NCBI RefSeq assembly: GCF_003014735.1
Contig: NZ_PYAX01000006.1
Coordinates: forward strand, 372,001 to 436,000
Source of the DNA: Saccharothrix carnea
GTDB lineage: Bacteria; Actinomycetota; Actinomycetes; Mycobacteriales; Pseudonocardiaceae
Reading direction: 5' to 3'
DNA: 64,000 nucleotides
Shown: positions 7,287 to 15,784 of the stretch, one piece after another
Numbering within the stretch: position 1 is the stretch's first letter
How the letters are laid out: each line of letters opens with the position of its first letter
Position numbers and translations under genes: made by a program
The notes under the pieces: model-generated
What the model was told of the DNA's origin: nothing
Databases searched by the model: none
Seen by the model: only the letters and a program-made list of their open reading frames with translations

Positions 7287-8155
7287 AGGGCATCGTCCTC
7301 GCGGGTGGCAGCGGCACGCGCCTGCACCCCATCACGCAGGCGGTGTCGAAGCAGTTGCTGCCCGTGTACGACAAGCCGATGGTGTACTACCCGCTGTCGG
7401 TGCTGATGCTGGCGGGCGTGCGCGAGATCCTGCTCATCTCGACGCCGGTGGACCTGCCGCTGTTCCGCCGCCTGCTCGGTGACGGCTCGCAGTTCGGCCT
7501 GACCATCGAGTACGCCGAGCAGGCTCACCCGAACGGGTTGGCCGAGGCGTTCATCATCGGCGCGGACTTCATCGGTGACGACGACGTGTCGCTGGTCCTG
7601 GGCGACAACATCTTCTACGGCCACGGCTTCTCCAAGGTCCTGCAGCACAACGCCACCTCGCTGGACGGCTGCGTGCTGTTCGGCTACCCGGTGAAGGACC
7701 CGGAGCGGTACGGCGTCGGCGAGGTCGACGCGGACGGCAGGCTGATCTCCATCGAGGAGAAGCCCGCGCAGCCGAAGTCGAACAAGGCCATCACCGGCCT
7801 GTACTTCTACGACAACGAGGTCGTGTCGATCTCCAAGGCGCTCAAGCCGTCACCGCGCGGCGAGCTGGAGATCACCGACGTCAACCTGGCCTACCTGCGC
7901 GAAGGCCGGGCGCAGCTGGTCGACCTCGGCCGCGGTTTCGCGTGGCTGGACACCGGCACGCACGACTCGATGCTGGAGGCGGGCCAGTTCGTGCAGGTGC
8001 TGGAGCACCGGCAGGGCGTGCGCATCGCGTGCCTGGAGGAGATCGCGCTCCGGATGGGCTTCATCACCGCCGAGCAGTGCTACGCGCTGGGCGAGAAGCT
8101 GGCGAAGTCCGGCTACGGCCAGTACGTGATGAACGTCGCACTGGAAGCCCGCTAG
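7283..8155 (+). CDS. rmlA: Glucose-1-phosphate thymidylyltransferase
   Basis: A 290-residue enzyme joining glucose-1-phosphate and dTTP to give dTDP-glucose, the first step of dTDP-L-rhamnose and of many deoxysugars. Clear marks are the N-terminal [11 protein letters not shown] nucleotide loop with [25 protein letters not shown] near residue 110, [20 protein letters not shown] near 150-170 and [13 protein letters not shown] near 225. Length is normal for the short RmlA class. It is coupled to the YajQ gene by an ATGA overlap. Its TAG stop (8153-8155) shares the CTAG tetranucleotide with the stop of convergent htpX. RmlB, C and D are not in the window. Confidence 0.95.
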   Translation: MKGIVLAGGSGTRLHPITQAVSKQLLPVYDKPMVYYPLSVLMLAGVREILLISTPVDLPLFRRLLGDGSQFGLTIEYAEQAHPNGLAEAFIIGADFIGDDDVSLVLGDNIFYGHGFSKVLQHNATSLDGCVLFGYPVKDPERYGVGEVDADGRLISIEEKPAQPKSNKAITGLYFYDNEVVSISKALKPSPRGELEITDVNLAYLREGRAQLVDLGRGFAWLDTGTHDSMLEAGQFVQVLEHRQGVRIACLEEIALRMGFITAEQCYALGEKLAKSGYGQYVMNVALEAR

Positions 8156-9015
8156 GACCGGCGGGCCAGCTCCTCCAGCCGGCGCACGCGGTCCGCGATC
8201 GGCGGGTGGGTGGAGAACAGCCTGGCCAGGTTCTCCCCCGCCCGGAACGGGCTCGCGATCAGCAGGTGCGACTGCGCGACCACGGCCGGTTCGGGTGCCA
8301 GGGGCGCCGCCCGCGTGCCGATGTCGATCTTGCGCAGCGCCGAGGCCAGCGCCAGCGGGTCGCCGGTCAGCTCGGCGCCCGACTCGTCGGCCTGGTACTC
8401 CCGGGACCGGCTCACGGCCAGCCGCACGATGACCGCCGCGACCGGGGCGAGCACGGCGATGAGCAGGATCGCGAACGGGTTGGGCCGGTCCTCGTCGCCG
8501 TCGCCGCCGAAGACGCCCGCGAAGATCGCCAGGTTCGCCAGCATGCTGACCACGCCCGCCAGCGCACCCGCGACGCACGAGATGAGGATGTCGCGGTTGT
8601 AGACGTGCGACAGCTCGTGCCCGAGCACGGCGCGCAGCTCGCGCTCGTCGAGCAGCTCCAGGATGCCGGTCGTGCAGCACACGGCGGCGTTGCGCGGGTT
8701 GCGGCCGGTGGCGAAGGCGTTCGGCGCGACCGTGGGGCTGAGGTAGAGGCGGGGCATCGGCCGGCGCGCGGTCCTGGCCAGTTCGCGGACGATCCGGTAC
8801 AGGGCGGGCTGCTCGACCTCGGACACCGGCCGGGCGCGCATGGCGCGCAGCGCGAGCTTGTCGGAGTTGAAGTACGCGTAGGCGTTCACGGCCAGCGCCA
8901 GCAGCAGGCCGACGACCAGGGCGGTGCGCCCGAACAACGAGCTGATCGCCACGATCAGCCCGCTCATGGCAGCGAGCAGCAACGCGGTCTTCAACGCGTT
9001 GAAGTGCTTGTGCAC
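8152..9015 (-). CDS. htpX: Zinc metalloprotease HtpX
   Basis: A 287-residue membrane protease of the M48 family that degrades misfolded membrane proteins. Two N-terminal helices lie at about residues 9-50. The zinc motif [10 protein letters not shown] is near residue 132, two further helices lie at about 145-200, and [16 protein letters not shown] near 210 gives the third ligand. The GTG start at 9015 is preceded by GGAGG at 8 nt. It is the last gene of a run nuoB-nuoC-nuoI-htpX, only 19 nt after the nuoI-like stop, so it is probably cotranscribed. htpX is also a neighbour of menaquinone genes in M. tuberculosis. Confidence 0.95.
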   Translation of the reverse strand: MHKHFNALKTALLLAAMSGLIVAISSLFGRTALVVGLLLALAVNAYAYFNSDKLALRAMRARPVSEVEQPALYRIVRELARTARRPMPRLYLSPTVAPNAFATGRNPRNAAVCCTTGILELLDERELRAVLGHELSHVYNRDILISCVAGALAGVVSMLANLAIFAGVFGGDGDEDRPNPFAILLIAVLAPVAAVIVRLAVSRSREYQADESGAELTGDPLALASALRKIDIGTRAAPLAPEPAVVAQSHLLIASPFRAGENLARLFSTHPPIADRVRRLEELARRS

Positions 9016-9034
9016 GCTTCGCCTCCGGGTGTTC

Positions 9035-9511
9035 CTACGTCCTCTCCCTCAACGCGCCCGGTCGGCGCGTGGTTCCGGTACCGGGGCGTGCCGGGCGTGT
9101 GGCGGTGGTCTCCGGTGCGGGTTCGGCGCCCGCGTCCAGCGGTGGCGGCGGTGGCACGTGCGTGACCCACGTGGCCAGCACGTCCCGTTCGTGGACGAGT
9201 TCGGCGACCGCGCCGTCACCGTCGAGGCCGCCCGTGCCGGGGTAGGAGAAGTCCGGTGCCCAGTGCAGGGCGTCGAACGGGCACGCCTCGACGCAGATGC
9301 CGCAGTACAGGCACTGCCCGTAGTCGATGGCGAACCGGTCGAGCACGTTGCGCGCACGGGGGCGGGCCGAGCCGGGCTGCTGCTCGACCTCGGTGTGCGA
9401 GTCGATGTGGATGCACCAGTCGGGGCACTCGCGAGCGCAGATCATGCACACCGTGCAGTTGGCCTCCAGCAGCGCGATGACGCCTCGGGTGCGCGGGGGC
9501 AGGTCAGCCAC
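9035..9511 (-). CDS. NuoI-like two-[4Fe-4S] ferredoxin subunit (second, isolated copy)
   Basis: A 158-residue protein with two complete cluster motifs, [12 protein letters not shown] near residue 17 and [12 protein letters not shown] near residue 67, in the NuoI arrangement. The tail beyond residue 120 is Pro/Ala/Thr-rich and unlike canonical NuoI. It should pass electrons between Fe-S centres of a complex-I-like module. The GTG start at 9509-9511 follows GAGGAGG and overlaps the end of the NuoC-like gene by 8 nt. The full-length nuoI of the main operon is a separate gene at 29763-30329. No NuoD, H or other membrane subunit accompanies this copy. Confidence 0.85.
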   Translation of the reverse strand: MADLPPRTRGVIALLEANCTVCMICARECPDWCIHIDSHTEVEQQPGSARPRARNVLDRFAIDYGQCLYCGICVEACPFDALHWAPDFSYPGTGGLDGDGAVAELVHERDVLATWVTHVPPPPPLDAGAEPAPETTATRPARPGTGTTRRPGALRERT

Positions 9512-10097
9512 TGGTGTCCTCCTCGGAACGCTCGGAGCGCTCGTAGCGCGGTCCCCACGACGGGTCGGGTACGCCGGGTGGCGCGGCCCGCCTGCGGCTG
9601 GGTGCGGAGCTGCCGTCCTCGCCCGGTTCGAGCCGGCCCGGCCACGGGCGCACCACGCGGGAGGCCAGCACGAAGTCCTTGCGCAGCGGGTGGCCGGTGA
9701 AGCTGTCGGGGAGCAGCAGGTGGGCCGCGTCACCGTCGACGAGGGTGAGGCCGAACATCTCCACGGCTTCCCGCTCGTGCCACGCCGCGCCCGCCCACAG
9801 CCCGGCCACGCTCGGCAGCACGTCGTCCGGCCCGAGTTCGGTGCGCAGCAGCAGGCCGTCCTTGGTGCCCGGGTCGAGCACGTGCAGCAGCACGGCGTGC
9901 CGCTGACCGACCGCGCCGGGGCGTCCCGCGTCCTCGACGCCGAGCCAGTCGAACTGCGTGCAGCCCAGCTCGTCGCGGGCGTGGCGGGCCGCCTCGACCC
10001 ACGCGGCCGGCGGCACGTGCGCGGTCGTCTGCCCGAACGCCGTCTTGACCTGGGCGTCCGGCACGCGGGAGGCCAGGTCCTGCGACGCGGCGCTCAC
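9504..10097 (-). CDS. NuoC-like complex I subunit (second, isolated copy)
   Basis: A 197-residue protein of the 30-kDa NuoC family. [10 protein letters not shown] near residue 40, [14 protein letters not shown] near 100 and [16 protein letters not shown] near 120 correspond to the conserved WxERExwDmFG and PDdWxGHPLRKDY blocks. In complex I, NuoC packs against NuoD in the peripheral arm. The GTG start overlaps the stop of the NuoB-like gene (GTGA), indicating coupling. A C-terminal extension rich in Arg and Ser replaces the usual end. The partner NuoD is absent here, so it either serves the main complex or another enzyme. Confidence 0.82.
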   Translation of the reverse strand: MSAASQDLASRVPDAQVKTAFGQTTAHVPPAAWVEAARHARDELGCTQFDWLGVEDAGRPGAVGQRHAVLLHVLDPGTKDGLLLRTELGPDDVLPSVAGLWAGAAWHEREAVEMFGLTLVDGDAAHLLLPDSFTGHPLRKDFVLASRVVRPWPGRLEPGEDGSSAPSRRRAAPPGVPDPSWGPRYERSERSEEDTSG

Positions 10098-10513
10098 GAC
10101 ACCATCCGGTGCAGCGCGGCGAGGCCGTCCAGCAGCGCCTCGGGACGTGGCGGGCAGCCCGGCACGGCGACGTGCACCGGCAGCGCCTGGTCGATGCCCT
10201 TGGTGACGCTGTAGGAGTCCCAGTACGGGCCGCCGGTGTTGCTGCACGCGCCCACGGAGATCACGTAACGCGGTTCCGGCATCTCCTGGTAGGTCGCGAT
10301 CACCACGGGCAGCATGACGTCGGTGACCGTGCCGGAGACGACGAGCACGTGGGCCTCGCCCGCCGCGTGCACCGGGTCGACGCCCAGGGCGGCCAGCTGC
10401 TCCGGGCGGTGGCCTTCGAGCGCGGCCATGACCTCGACGCCGCAGCAGGCCAGGCCGAGGTCGAGCACGGTGACCCGGTACGTCGTGCCCCAGTCCAAGG
10501 TGGAAACCGTCAC
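10094..10513 (-). CDS. NuoB-like [4Fe-4S] complex I subunit (second, isolated copy)
   Basis: A 139-residue protein of the NuoB/PSST and hydrogenase small-subunit family. All four cluster ligands are present: the tandem cysteines of LACCGVEVM (about residues 21-22), GACSNTGGPYW (about 84) and [11 protein letters not shown] (about 113). In complex I this is the N2 site that hands electrons to quinone. The protein is shorter than the operon copy (182 aa at 38375-38923). The GTG start at 10511-10513 lacks a Shine-Dalgarno; TATTAA lies 10 nt upstream, so the leader is very short. It is the first gene of the trio, and a GC-rich hairpin precedes it. Confidence 0.85.
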   Translation of the reverse strand: MTVSTLDWGTTYRVTVLDLGLACCGVEVMAALEGHRPEQLAALGVDPVHAAGEAHVLVVSGTVTDVMLPVVIATYQEMPEPRYVISVGACSNTGGPYWDSYSVTKGIDQALPVHVAVPGCPPRPEALLDGLAALHRMVS

Positions 10514-10532
10514 GCGGGTGAGGTTAATACGT

Positions 10533-10567
10533 GGGGGCCCGCCCGGCTGCGCGCCCGGCGGGCCCCC
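10533..10567. repeat. GC-rich hairpin upstream of the nuoB-like gene
   Basis: A perfect 10-bp stem pairs 10533-10542 with 10558-10567, and one more G-C pair is possible. It lies 20 nt before the nuoB-like start. Between it and the LysR gene the DNA is unusually A+T-rich for this genome and contains GATAAT (10675-10680), a candidate -10 for the LysR gene. Confidence 0.5.
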
Positions 10568-10755
10568 AACCCCCCAATACCCCCCTGTTTGCTCCCACGT
10601 GAACAAGCACCTGGTTGCGGCAGAAGTCTCTTACGGATCGCGTATACCTGTCCAGGGAAATCCATCAAGATCTTCGGATAATTTCAGCACGAACTGTGGT
10701 CAAGTTCAGTACAACTAATCGGTAGAACATCACGCACCGACCCGAGAGGCCCTGC

Positions 10756-11793
10756 ATGTCGACCTCGGCCCAACTGCTCCTGCCCGCGGGCAACCAGCTC
10801 AGCAGGCTCCTGCACACCTCGCCGCTGCTGATGGACACCACGTTGGACCAGCTCAGAACCCTGATCGCGGTGTACGAGACGCGTTCGGCGCTGCGCGCGG
10901 CCCGGGTGCTCGGCCGGGAGCAGTCCAGCGTGCAGAAGCAGATCGACACGCTCAACCGCAACTTCAAGTCGTTGTGCGGCGAGCCGCTGGTCGTCAAGCA
11001 GGGCCGGGGAAAAGATGTGCTGATCACAGCGACCGGCGAGGCGTTGGTTGAATTGGCACGTACCACGTTGACCGAGTGGCTCGATTCGATTCACGAGTGC
11101 CGGCGCAAGCTCGGCACCACGGTCACCGTCGGCACGACGCGGTTCATGCTCGACTCGCTGGCCAAGGCGTGGCACCACGTGGCGGACGACTTCCGCAGGC
11201 GGGACGTGGAGCTGAAGGTCGTGCACATCCGCACCAAGGACATCTGGCAGAGCCTGGAGTCCAAGGAAGTCGACATCGTGTGCGGCAGCGTCGTCACGCA
11301 CGCGGGCCGCAACAGCGGTGTCGAGGACTTCGACGTGATCGAGTGGCGGCGCGGCGGGTTGGCGCTGCTCACGAACCTGCCGGAGAGCAAGCTGGGGTCG
11401 AGCGTCGGCACCGGGGAGTTGCCGAAGCTGCCGCTGGTCGTGCCCGGCGAGGGGTTGATCGCGGAATTCCTGCGCGGCTGGTTCGGATCGGATTATCGGA
11501 ACGAATTGGACATCGCGGCAGAAATCGACGAGATCCAGTACGGCATGTCGCTGCTGCGGTCCGGGCTGGTCGAGGGCTGCATGATCGTCACGTCCGGCCT
11601 GGGCGTGGTGGCCGCGAACAACGAGCTGCGCGAGGGGTCCGGCTTGCGGGTGGTCGAGCTGAAGAACGACCGGAAGCCGCAGCTGGAGCGGTTGGTCGGG
11701 GTCTTCGCCCGCAGGGAGGAGCGGGCGAAGTTCCCGGCCGACCACCCGTTGAACCTGCTGTGGGCGGCGTTCCAGCGCGAGGTGTCGGACTAG
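10756..11793 (+). CDS. LysR-type transcriptional regulator
   Basis: A 345-residue regulator. The winged-helix domain spans about residues 27-90 (TLDQLRTLIAVYETRSALRA, then GREQSSVQKQIDTLNR and a VVKQGRG wing), and the rest is a periplasmic-binding-like effector domain from about 115. Length is slightly above the usual 300 because of a 25-residue N-terminal extension. The ATG at 10756 follows GAGAGG by about 7 nt. It is divergent from the nuoB-C-I-htpX run with about 240 nt between the starts, the classical LysR arrangement, so it may control that run. The ligand is unknown. Confidence 0.85.
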   Translation: MSTSAQLLLPAGNQLSRLLHTSPLLMDTTLDQLRTLIAVYETRSALRAARVLGREQSSVQKQIDTLNRNFKSLCGEPLVVKQGRGKDVLITATGEALVELARTTLTEWLDSIHECRRKLGTTVTVGTTRFMLDSLAKAWHHVADDFRRRDVELKVVHIRTKDIWQSLESKEVDIVCGSVVTHAGRNSGVEDFDVIEWRRGGLALLTNLPESKLGSSVGTGELPKLPLVVPGEGLIAEFLRGWFGSDYRNELDIAAEIDEIQYGMSLLRSGLVEGCMIVTSGLGVVAANNELREGSGLRVVELKNDRKPQLERLVGVFARREERAKFPADHPLNLLWAAFQREVSD

Positions 11794-11811
11794 CGGCGGC
11801 TCGGCGCGGGC

Positions 11812-11979
11812 CTAGCGCGCCGGATCCGCCGGGCGTTCCCCGCGGCGCCGTTGGGCTTGGCGCACCAGCCACTCCAGTCCGGTCAGCGGCTTGGGGTCCT
11901 CAGGCTTCTGCCGTTCCACGGGCTCCTCCTGCTCCTGTTGCGGTTGGGGCGACGGACGCTGGGCGTCGAGGTCGTTCAT
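11812..11979 (-). CDS. Small Gln/Pro/Glu-rich hypothetical protein (55 aa)
   Basis: A 55-residue protein beginning MNDLDAQRPSPQPQQEQEEP, then PLTGLEWLVRQAQRRRGERP. The first half is disordered and acidic; the second is a short basic helix. No family is recognised. The ATG at 11977-11979 with GGGAG just upstream is preferred to a start 16 codons earlier. The LysR gene ends 18 nt before this stop, so the two converge. The 21-bp motif shared with 5803-5823 lies 34 nt upstream. Low to moderate confidence because the gene is short. Confidence 0.5.
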   Translation of the reverse strand: MNDLDAQRPSPQPQQEQEEPVERQKPEDPKPLTGLEWLVRQAQRRRGERPADPAR

Positions 11980-12013
11980 GGCGCGCTCCCTACCTTGGTC
12001 GACAGCGAGTGCC

Positions 12014-12034
12014 GTCGATCGGAGCACCGACCGG
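12014..12034 (-). repeat. 21-bp motif shared with 5803-5823
   Basis: On the minus strand it begins CCGGTCGGTGCTCCGATCGA, differing from the other copy by one base. It lies upstream of the 55-residue gene and downstream of the AraC gene. See the finding on this motif. Confidence 0.45.
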
Positions 12035-12075
12035 GGTGGGTTCGCTAGCGCGATCAGCCCTATGGGTGACGACGA

Positions 12076-12840
12076 TCAGCGCGGTCCGGTGGTGAGGGCG
12101 TCGCCGTAGCGCTCGGCGTACCGGGTGGGCGTCTCGCCGAACACGGCGGTGAAGTCGCGGACGAAGTGGGGTTGGTCGGCGTAGCCGAGGTCGGCCGCCG
12201 GCGCCGCCCAGTCGATCCGCCCGCCCGTCGCCATGCGCTCGGTCACCTCGTGCAGCCGGTAGCGGCGGATCACCCACTTCGGGCCGACGCCGACGTGCTC
12301 GGCGAACAGGCGCTGGAGCTGCCGGACGCTGCCGCCGACCTCGCGGGCCAGCACGTCGACCCTGGTCATCGAGGGGTCGCCGACGATCCGGTCGACGATG
12401 TCGGCCGCCTGCCGCGCCCTCGGGTCCGGTTCGGGCAGGTCGCGGCGGAGCGCGGCCTCCACGCCGGCGAGGTCGGCGTGGGCGGGCAGGTGGTCGAAGA
12501 CCGTCGCGGCGGGGACCGAGCGGTCGGTGAGCGACTGGACCGGGGCGCCCAGGAAGGGCCGGAAGGCGCCGGGGCGGAAGGCGACGCCGAACACCCGGCC
12601 CGCGCCGTCGAGGTCCTTGAACACGTGCCCGCTCGACACGCCGCTCAGCACGGCGGCGCCGTCGTCGTGCAACGCCAGGTGGACGTTCGGGTAGGGCACG
12701 ATCAGCTGCCGGTACGGCCGGTCGTAGTGCCACTCCACCACCCAGTACCGCGTCACGTACGGGGCGAGGTCGGGTGAGGGCCGGTGGAACTCGTGGCGCT
12801 GGTGGCGCCGCCACGCCGGCTCCCGGTCGTCCCTCGTCAC
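12076..12840 (-). CDS. AraC family transcriptional regulator
   Basis: A 254-residue protein. The N-terminal part (PDLAPYVTRYWVVEW and RQLIVPYPNVHLALHDDGA) is the cupin-like sensor found in AraC regulators of the DUF6597 type. The C-terminal HTH spans about residues 150-250, with VDVLAREVGGSVRQLQRLFA as the first helix-turn-helix and DWAAPAADLGYADQPHFVRD as the second. The GTG start at 12840 is divergent from the TIGR03086 gene, with 62 nt between the starts, so it may regulate that gene and itself. The effector is unknown. Confidence 0.87.
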   Translation of the reverse strand: MTRDDREPAWRRHQRHEFHRPSPDLAPYVTRYWVVEWHYDRPYRQLIVPYPNVHLALHDDGAAVLSGVSSGHVFKDLDGAGRVFGVAFRPGAFRPFLGAPVQSLTDRSVPAATVFDHLPAHADLAGVEAALRRDLPEPDPRARQAADIVDRIVGDPSMTRVDVLAREVGGSVRQLQRLFAEHVGVGPKWVIRRYRLHEVTERMATGGRIDWAAPAADLGYADQPHFVRDFTAVFGETPTRYAERYGDALTTGPR

Positions 12841-12902
12841 GCCGGCGAGCGTATGTCGCCTTTGTTCAAGACACCCGCGGAAACCGTACCTAGGGTGGCC
12901 GC

Positions 12903-13475
12903 ATGTCCCGTGAGCAATTGATCGACAAGGCCGTGGCGACCGCGTCGGAGGTCGTCGGGAACGTCAAGCCCGACCAGTTGGACGCGCCGACGCCGTGCGC
13001 GGAGTTCGACGTCCGCAGGCTGGTGAACCACCTGCTGTTCTGGGGCCCGTCGCTGAGCGCCGCCGGGCGCAAGCAGCCGGCACCGCCGCCGCCCGCCGCC
13101 GCGGAGGCCGACGTCGACCTGACCACCGGCGACTGGGCCGCCGACCTGCGGGCACTGCTGCGTGACCGTGCCGACGCGTGGGCCGAGCCGTCCGCCTGGG
13201 AGGGGACGACGACGCTGGGCAGCCCGCAGGAGCTGCCGGCCGCGATGATCGGCGCGATGGTGCTGGGCGAGACGGTCGTGCACACGTGGGACCTGGCCCA
13301 GGGCACCGGTCAGGTGGTGTCGTGGGACGCGGAGGTGCTGGAGTTCCTGCACGCCGACCTCCTGGAGACGGCGCCGATGGGCCGCGAGATGGGCCTCTAC
13401 GGCCCCGAGGTCGAGGTGCCCGCCGACGCGCCCCTGATCGACCGGATCGTCGGCCTCACCGGTCGCCGGCCGTAA
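12903..13475 (+). CDS. TIGR03086 family metal-binding protein (DinB/maleylpyruvate isomerase-like)
   Basis: A 190-residue protein of an actinobacterial family related to the mycothiol-dependent maleylpyruvate isomerase fold. Seen are LDAPTPCAEFDVRRLVNHL near residue 27 and GETVVHTWDLAQGTG near 120, whose histidines are probable metal ligands, and the C-terminal IDRIVGLTGRRP. Members are thought to be mycothiol- or metal-dependent enzymes; the substrate is not predictable. The ATG at 12903 follows AGGGTGG. Its neighbour is the divergent AraC regulator, and a strong terminator follows. Confidence 0.82.
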   Translation: MSREQLIDKAVATASEVVGNVKPDQLDAPTPCAEFDVRRLVNHLLFWGPSLSAAGRKQPAPPPPAAAEADVDLTTGDWAADLRALLRDRADAWAEPSAWEGTTTLGSPQELPAAMIGAMVLGETVVHTWDLAQGTGQVVSWDAEVLEFLHADLLETAPMGREMGLYGPEVEVPADAPLIDRIVGLTGRRP

Positions 13476-13485
13476 CCCCCACCAC

Positions 13486-13531
13486 TGCCGAGGCCCCGCC
13501 GAGTCGTTCACGACCCGGCGGGGCCTCGGCA
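13486..13531. terminator. Bidirectional terminator between TIGR03086 gene and ddaH
   Basis: A perfect 16-bp stem pairs 13486-13501 with 13516-13531, and the loop holds a further 4-bp stem (GTCG ttca CGAC). It lies between two convergent genes. Confidence 0.8.
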
Positions 13532-13593
13532 TTCGGCGATCATCCCGCCGTGCGGGACGTGCTCGACCTGGAGCGTCGCCGACCGGCGAGTGT

Positions 13594-14472
13594 TCAGTTC
13601 CGGAGTTCCATGGTGCAGCACTTCGGGCCGCCGCCGGACTTGCGCAGTTCCGAGATGTCCACGAAGACCGGGTCGAAGCCGCGGGCGGCCACCTGGTCGG
13701 CCAGGGCGGTGGCTTCCACCGGCAGGACCACGTGGCGGCCGTCTGAGACCGCGTTCAGGCCCAGGCAGGCGGCGTCCTCGGCGGTGGCGATGACGGCGTC
13801 GGGGAACAGGCGGCGCAGGACGCGTCGGCTGCCCGGCGAGAAGGCGTCCGGGTAGTAGGCGACCAGGTCGTCGGCCAGCACGAACAGGGCGACGTCCAGG
13901 TGGTAGTAGCGGGGGTCGGTCAGCTGCAGCGAGATCACCGGGACGCCGAGGACCTCCTGGGCCTCGGAGTGGGCCAGCGGGTCCGTGCGGAAGCCCGTGC
14001 CGGCCAGGAGGTACTTGCCGGTCCAGGTGAAGTCGCCCTCGGCCTCGTTCGTGCGCTCGGGCATGACGACGTCGCGGTAGCCGTTGGCCAGGAACCAGCG
14101 GCGGAAGTGGTCGGCCTCGGCGGCACGCTGGGGTGCGCGGAAGCGGGAGCCCAGGACCTGGCCCTCGATCACGGTGCCGGAGTTGGCCGAGAAGACCATG
14201 TCCGGCAGGCCCGGCTGGGGGTCGATGGTCTCGACCTCGTGCCCGAGGCGCTCGTAGGTCTCCTTCAGGGCCGTCCACTGCTCCATCGCCAGCGACGTGC
14301 TGATCGGCTGCGTGGGGTCCATCCACGGGTTGATCGCGTACTCCACGGTGAAGTACGCGGGCGGGCACATGAGGTACCGACGGGTGGTCGGCACGCGCAC
14401 CTGCGTTGCGGGGGTGGCGACGTCGAGCACGATCGGCTCGTCACCGGGGCCCGCGAAGGAAACCGAGGTCAT
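13594..14472 (-). CDS. ddaH: Dimethylargininase (DDAH)
   Basis: A 292-residue enzyme of the amidinotransferase/DDAH fold that hydrolyses methylated arginine to citrulline and methylamine. Features are MVFSANSGTVIEG near residue 93, the metal/substrate block NEAEGDFTWTG near 143, the histidine in YYHLDVALFVLADD near 190, and the catalytic cysteine region GGGPKCCTMEL at the C-terminus. The ATG at 14470-14472 has TACATT (complement of 14480-14485) 7 nt upstream, consistent with leaderless transcription. It is divergent from an Lrp/AsnC gene, an arrangement seen for arginine or ornithine enzymes, so Lrp control is likely. An ornithine cyclodeaminase-type activity is a less likely alternative. Confidence 0.88.
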   Translation of the reverse strand: MTSVSFAGPGDEPIVLDVATPATQVRVPTTRRYLMCPPAYFTVEYAINPWMDPTQPISTSLAMEQWTALKETYERLGHEVETIDPQPGLPDMVFSANSGTVIEGQVLGSRFRAPQRAAEADHFRRWFLANGYRDVVMPERTNEAEGDFTWTGKYLLAGTGFRTDPLAHSEAQEVLGVPVISLQLTDPRYYHLDVALFVLADDLVAYYPDAFSPGSRRVLRRLFPDAVIATAEDAACLGLNAVSDGRHVVLPVEATALADQVAARGFDPVFVDISELRKSGGGPKCCTMELRN

Positions 14473-14538
14473 GGATCGAAATGTAGATTGCCCTCCGACC
14501 ATCGAACAACGCCGCGATATTGCGTCTCCTAGGGCAGA

Positions 14539-14988
14539 ATGTTGCGTGTGGACTCGATCGACCAGCGAATCATTTCGCGCCTGATGGCCAACGCCCGCTC
14601 CAGCTACGCCGACATCGGCAAGGAGGTCGGCCTGTCGGCGCCCGCGGTGAAGCGGCGGGTGGACAAGTTGCTGGACACGGGCGTGCTGCGCGGCTTCACG
14701 GCCGTGGTCGACCCCGAGCAGCTCGGCTGGGGCACGGAGGCGTTCGTGGAGGTGCACTGCCGCGGCAACGTGGCGCCGCACGACATCCAGCAGCGCCTGG
14801 AGTCGATGCCCGAGGTCAGGGCCGCCTACACGGTCTCCGGCGCGGCGGACGCGATCGTGCACCTGCGCGCGGCGAACATCCACCACCTGGAGACCGCGCT
14901 GGAACGGCTGCGCGCCGTCGAGATCATCGACCGGACCGTCTCGACTGTCGTGCTCTCCCGACTCTTGGACCGCCCGCCCGCGCCCTAG
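14539..14988 (+). CDS. Lrp/AsnC family transcriptional regulator
   Basis: A 149-residue regulator with an N-terminal HTH (VDSIDQRIISRLMANARSSY, then IGKEVGLSAPAVKRRVDKL) and a C-terminal RAM ligand-binding domain (EAFVEVHC ... VRAAYTVSGAADAIVHLRA). Such proteins sense amino acids and often control the adjacent divergent gene, here dimethylargininase. The ATG at 14539 is used; a GTG nine bases later is possible. Its stop (14986-14988) overlaps the TAGAGT promoter hexamer of the next gene. Confidence 0.9.
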   Translation: MLRVDSIDQRIISRLMANARSSYADIGKEVGLSAPAVKRRVDKLLDTGVLRGFTAVVDPEQLGWGTEAFVEVHCRGNVAPHDIQQRLESMPEVRAAYTVSGAADAIVHLRAANIHHLETALERLRAVEIIDRTVSTVVLSRLLDRPPAP

Positions 14989-14998
14989 AGTCGCCCGC

Positions 14999-15760
14999 AT
15001 GGCCGAAGTGCTCCTGCAACGTTCCGACCGCGTGGCGGTCATCACCGTGCACGACCCCGAACGCCGCAACGCGCTCACGCTGGACCTCTCCGACCAGCTC
15101 GTGGCCGCCGTGCGGACCTGCGAGGACGACGCGGACGTGCACGCCGTCGTGATCACGGGCGCGCCACCGGCGTTCTGCGCGGGCGCGGACCTCACCGCGC
15201 TCGGCGAAGCCCGGGAAGACGGCCTGCGGCGCATCTACGCCGGGTTCCTCGCGGTGGCCCGCTGCACGTTGCCGACGATCGCGGCGGTCGGTGGCGCGGC
15301 GGTCGGCGCGGGGCTGAACCTGGCGCTGGCCTGCGACGTGCGGCTGGTCAACGCGGACGCGACGTTCGACGCGCGGTTCCTCCAGCTGGGCATCCACCCC
15401 GGTGGCGGGATGACGTGGATGCTGCACCGGCTCGCCGGTCCCCAGACCGCGACCGCCATGACCCTGTTCGGTCAGGTTTTGGGCGCGGACGCGGCGGTAT
15501 CCCACGGTCTGGCCTGGGCACGGGTCGACGGCGGGCACGACGAGCTGGTCGCCGCGGCGGTCGAGTTCGCGCGTCCCCCGGCCGAAGCCTCGCGCGCACT
15601 GGTCCGCACGATCAAGGCGTCCATGCGCACGACCGCCGCGCTGACCGACCACGCCCGGGCCGTGGACACCGAGCTGACGCCCCAGGTCGCCTCGATCGGG
15701 ACACCGGAGTTCCAGGCCAGGCTGGCCGCGATGAAGGCCAGGATCAGCGGCCGGGAGTGA
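14999..15760 (+). CDS. Enoyl-CoA hydratase/isomerase family protein lacking the canonical glutamates
   Basis: A 253-residue crotonase-fold protein. HDPERRNALTLDLSDQL near residue 17, FCAGADLTALGE near 59 and the oxyanion region VGGAAVGAGLNLALACD near 97 define the CoA-binding fold. The two catalytic glutamates of hydratases are not in place: the GxxE position reads GLNLA, and the later QPE block reads ARFLQLGIHPGGG. It may therefore be an isomerase, hydrolase or non-hydratase family member. The ATG at 14999 has TAGAGT 7 nt upstream, so it is probably leaderless. It lies 10 nt after the Lrp gene. Confidence 0.85.
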   Translation: MAEVLLQRSDRVAVITVHDPERRNALTLDLSDQLVAAVRTCEDDADVHAVVITGAPPAFCAGADLTALGEAREDGLRRIYAGFLAVARCTLPTIAAVGGAAVGAGLNLALACDVRLVNADATFDARFLQLGIHPGGGMTWMLHRLAGPQTATAMTLFGQVLGADAAVSHGLAWARVDGGHDELVAAAVEFARPPAEASRALVRTIKASMRTTAALTDHARAVDTELTPQVASIGTPEFQARLAAMKARISGRE

Positions 15761-15784
15761 CCTGGACAGACCGCGAGAGTACCT

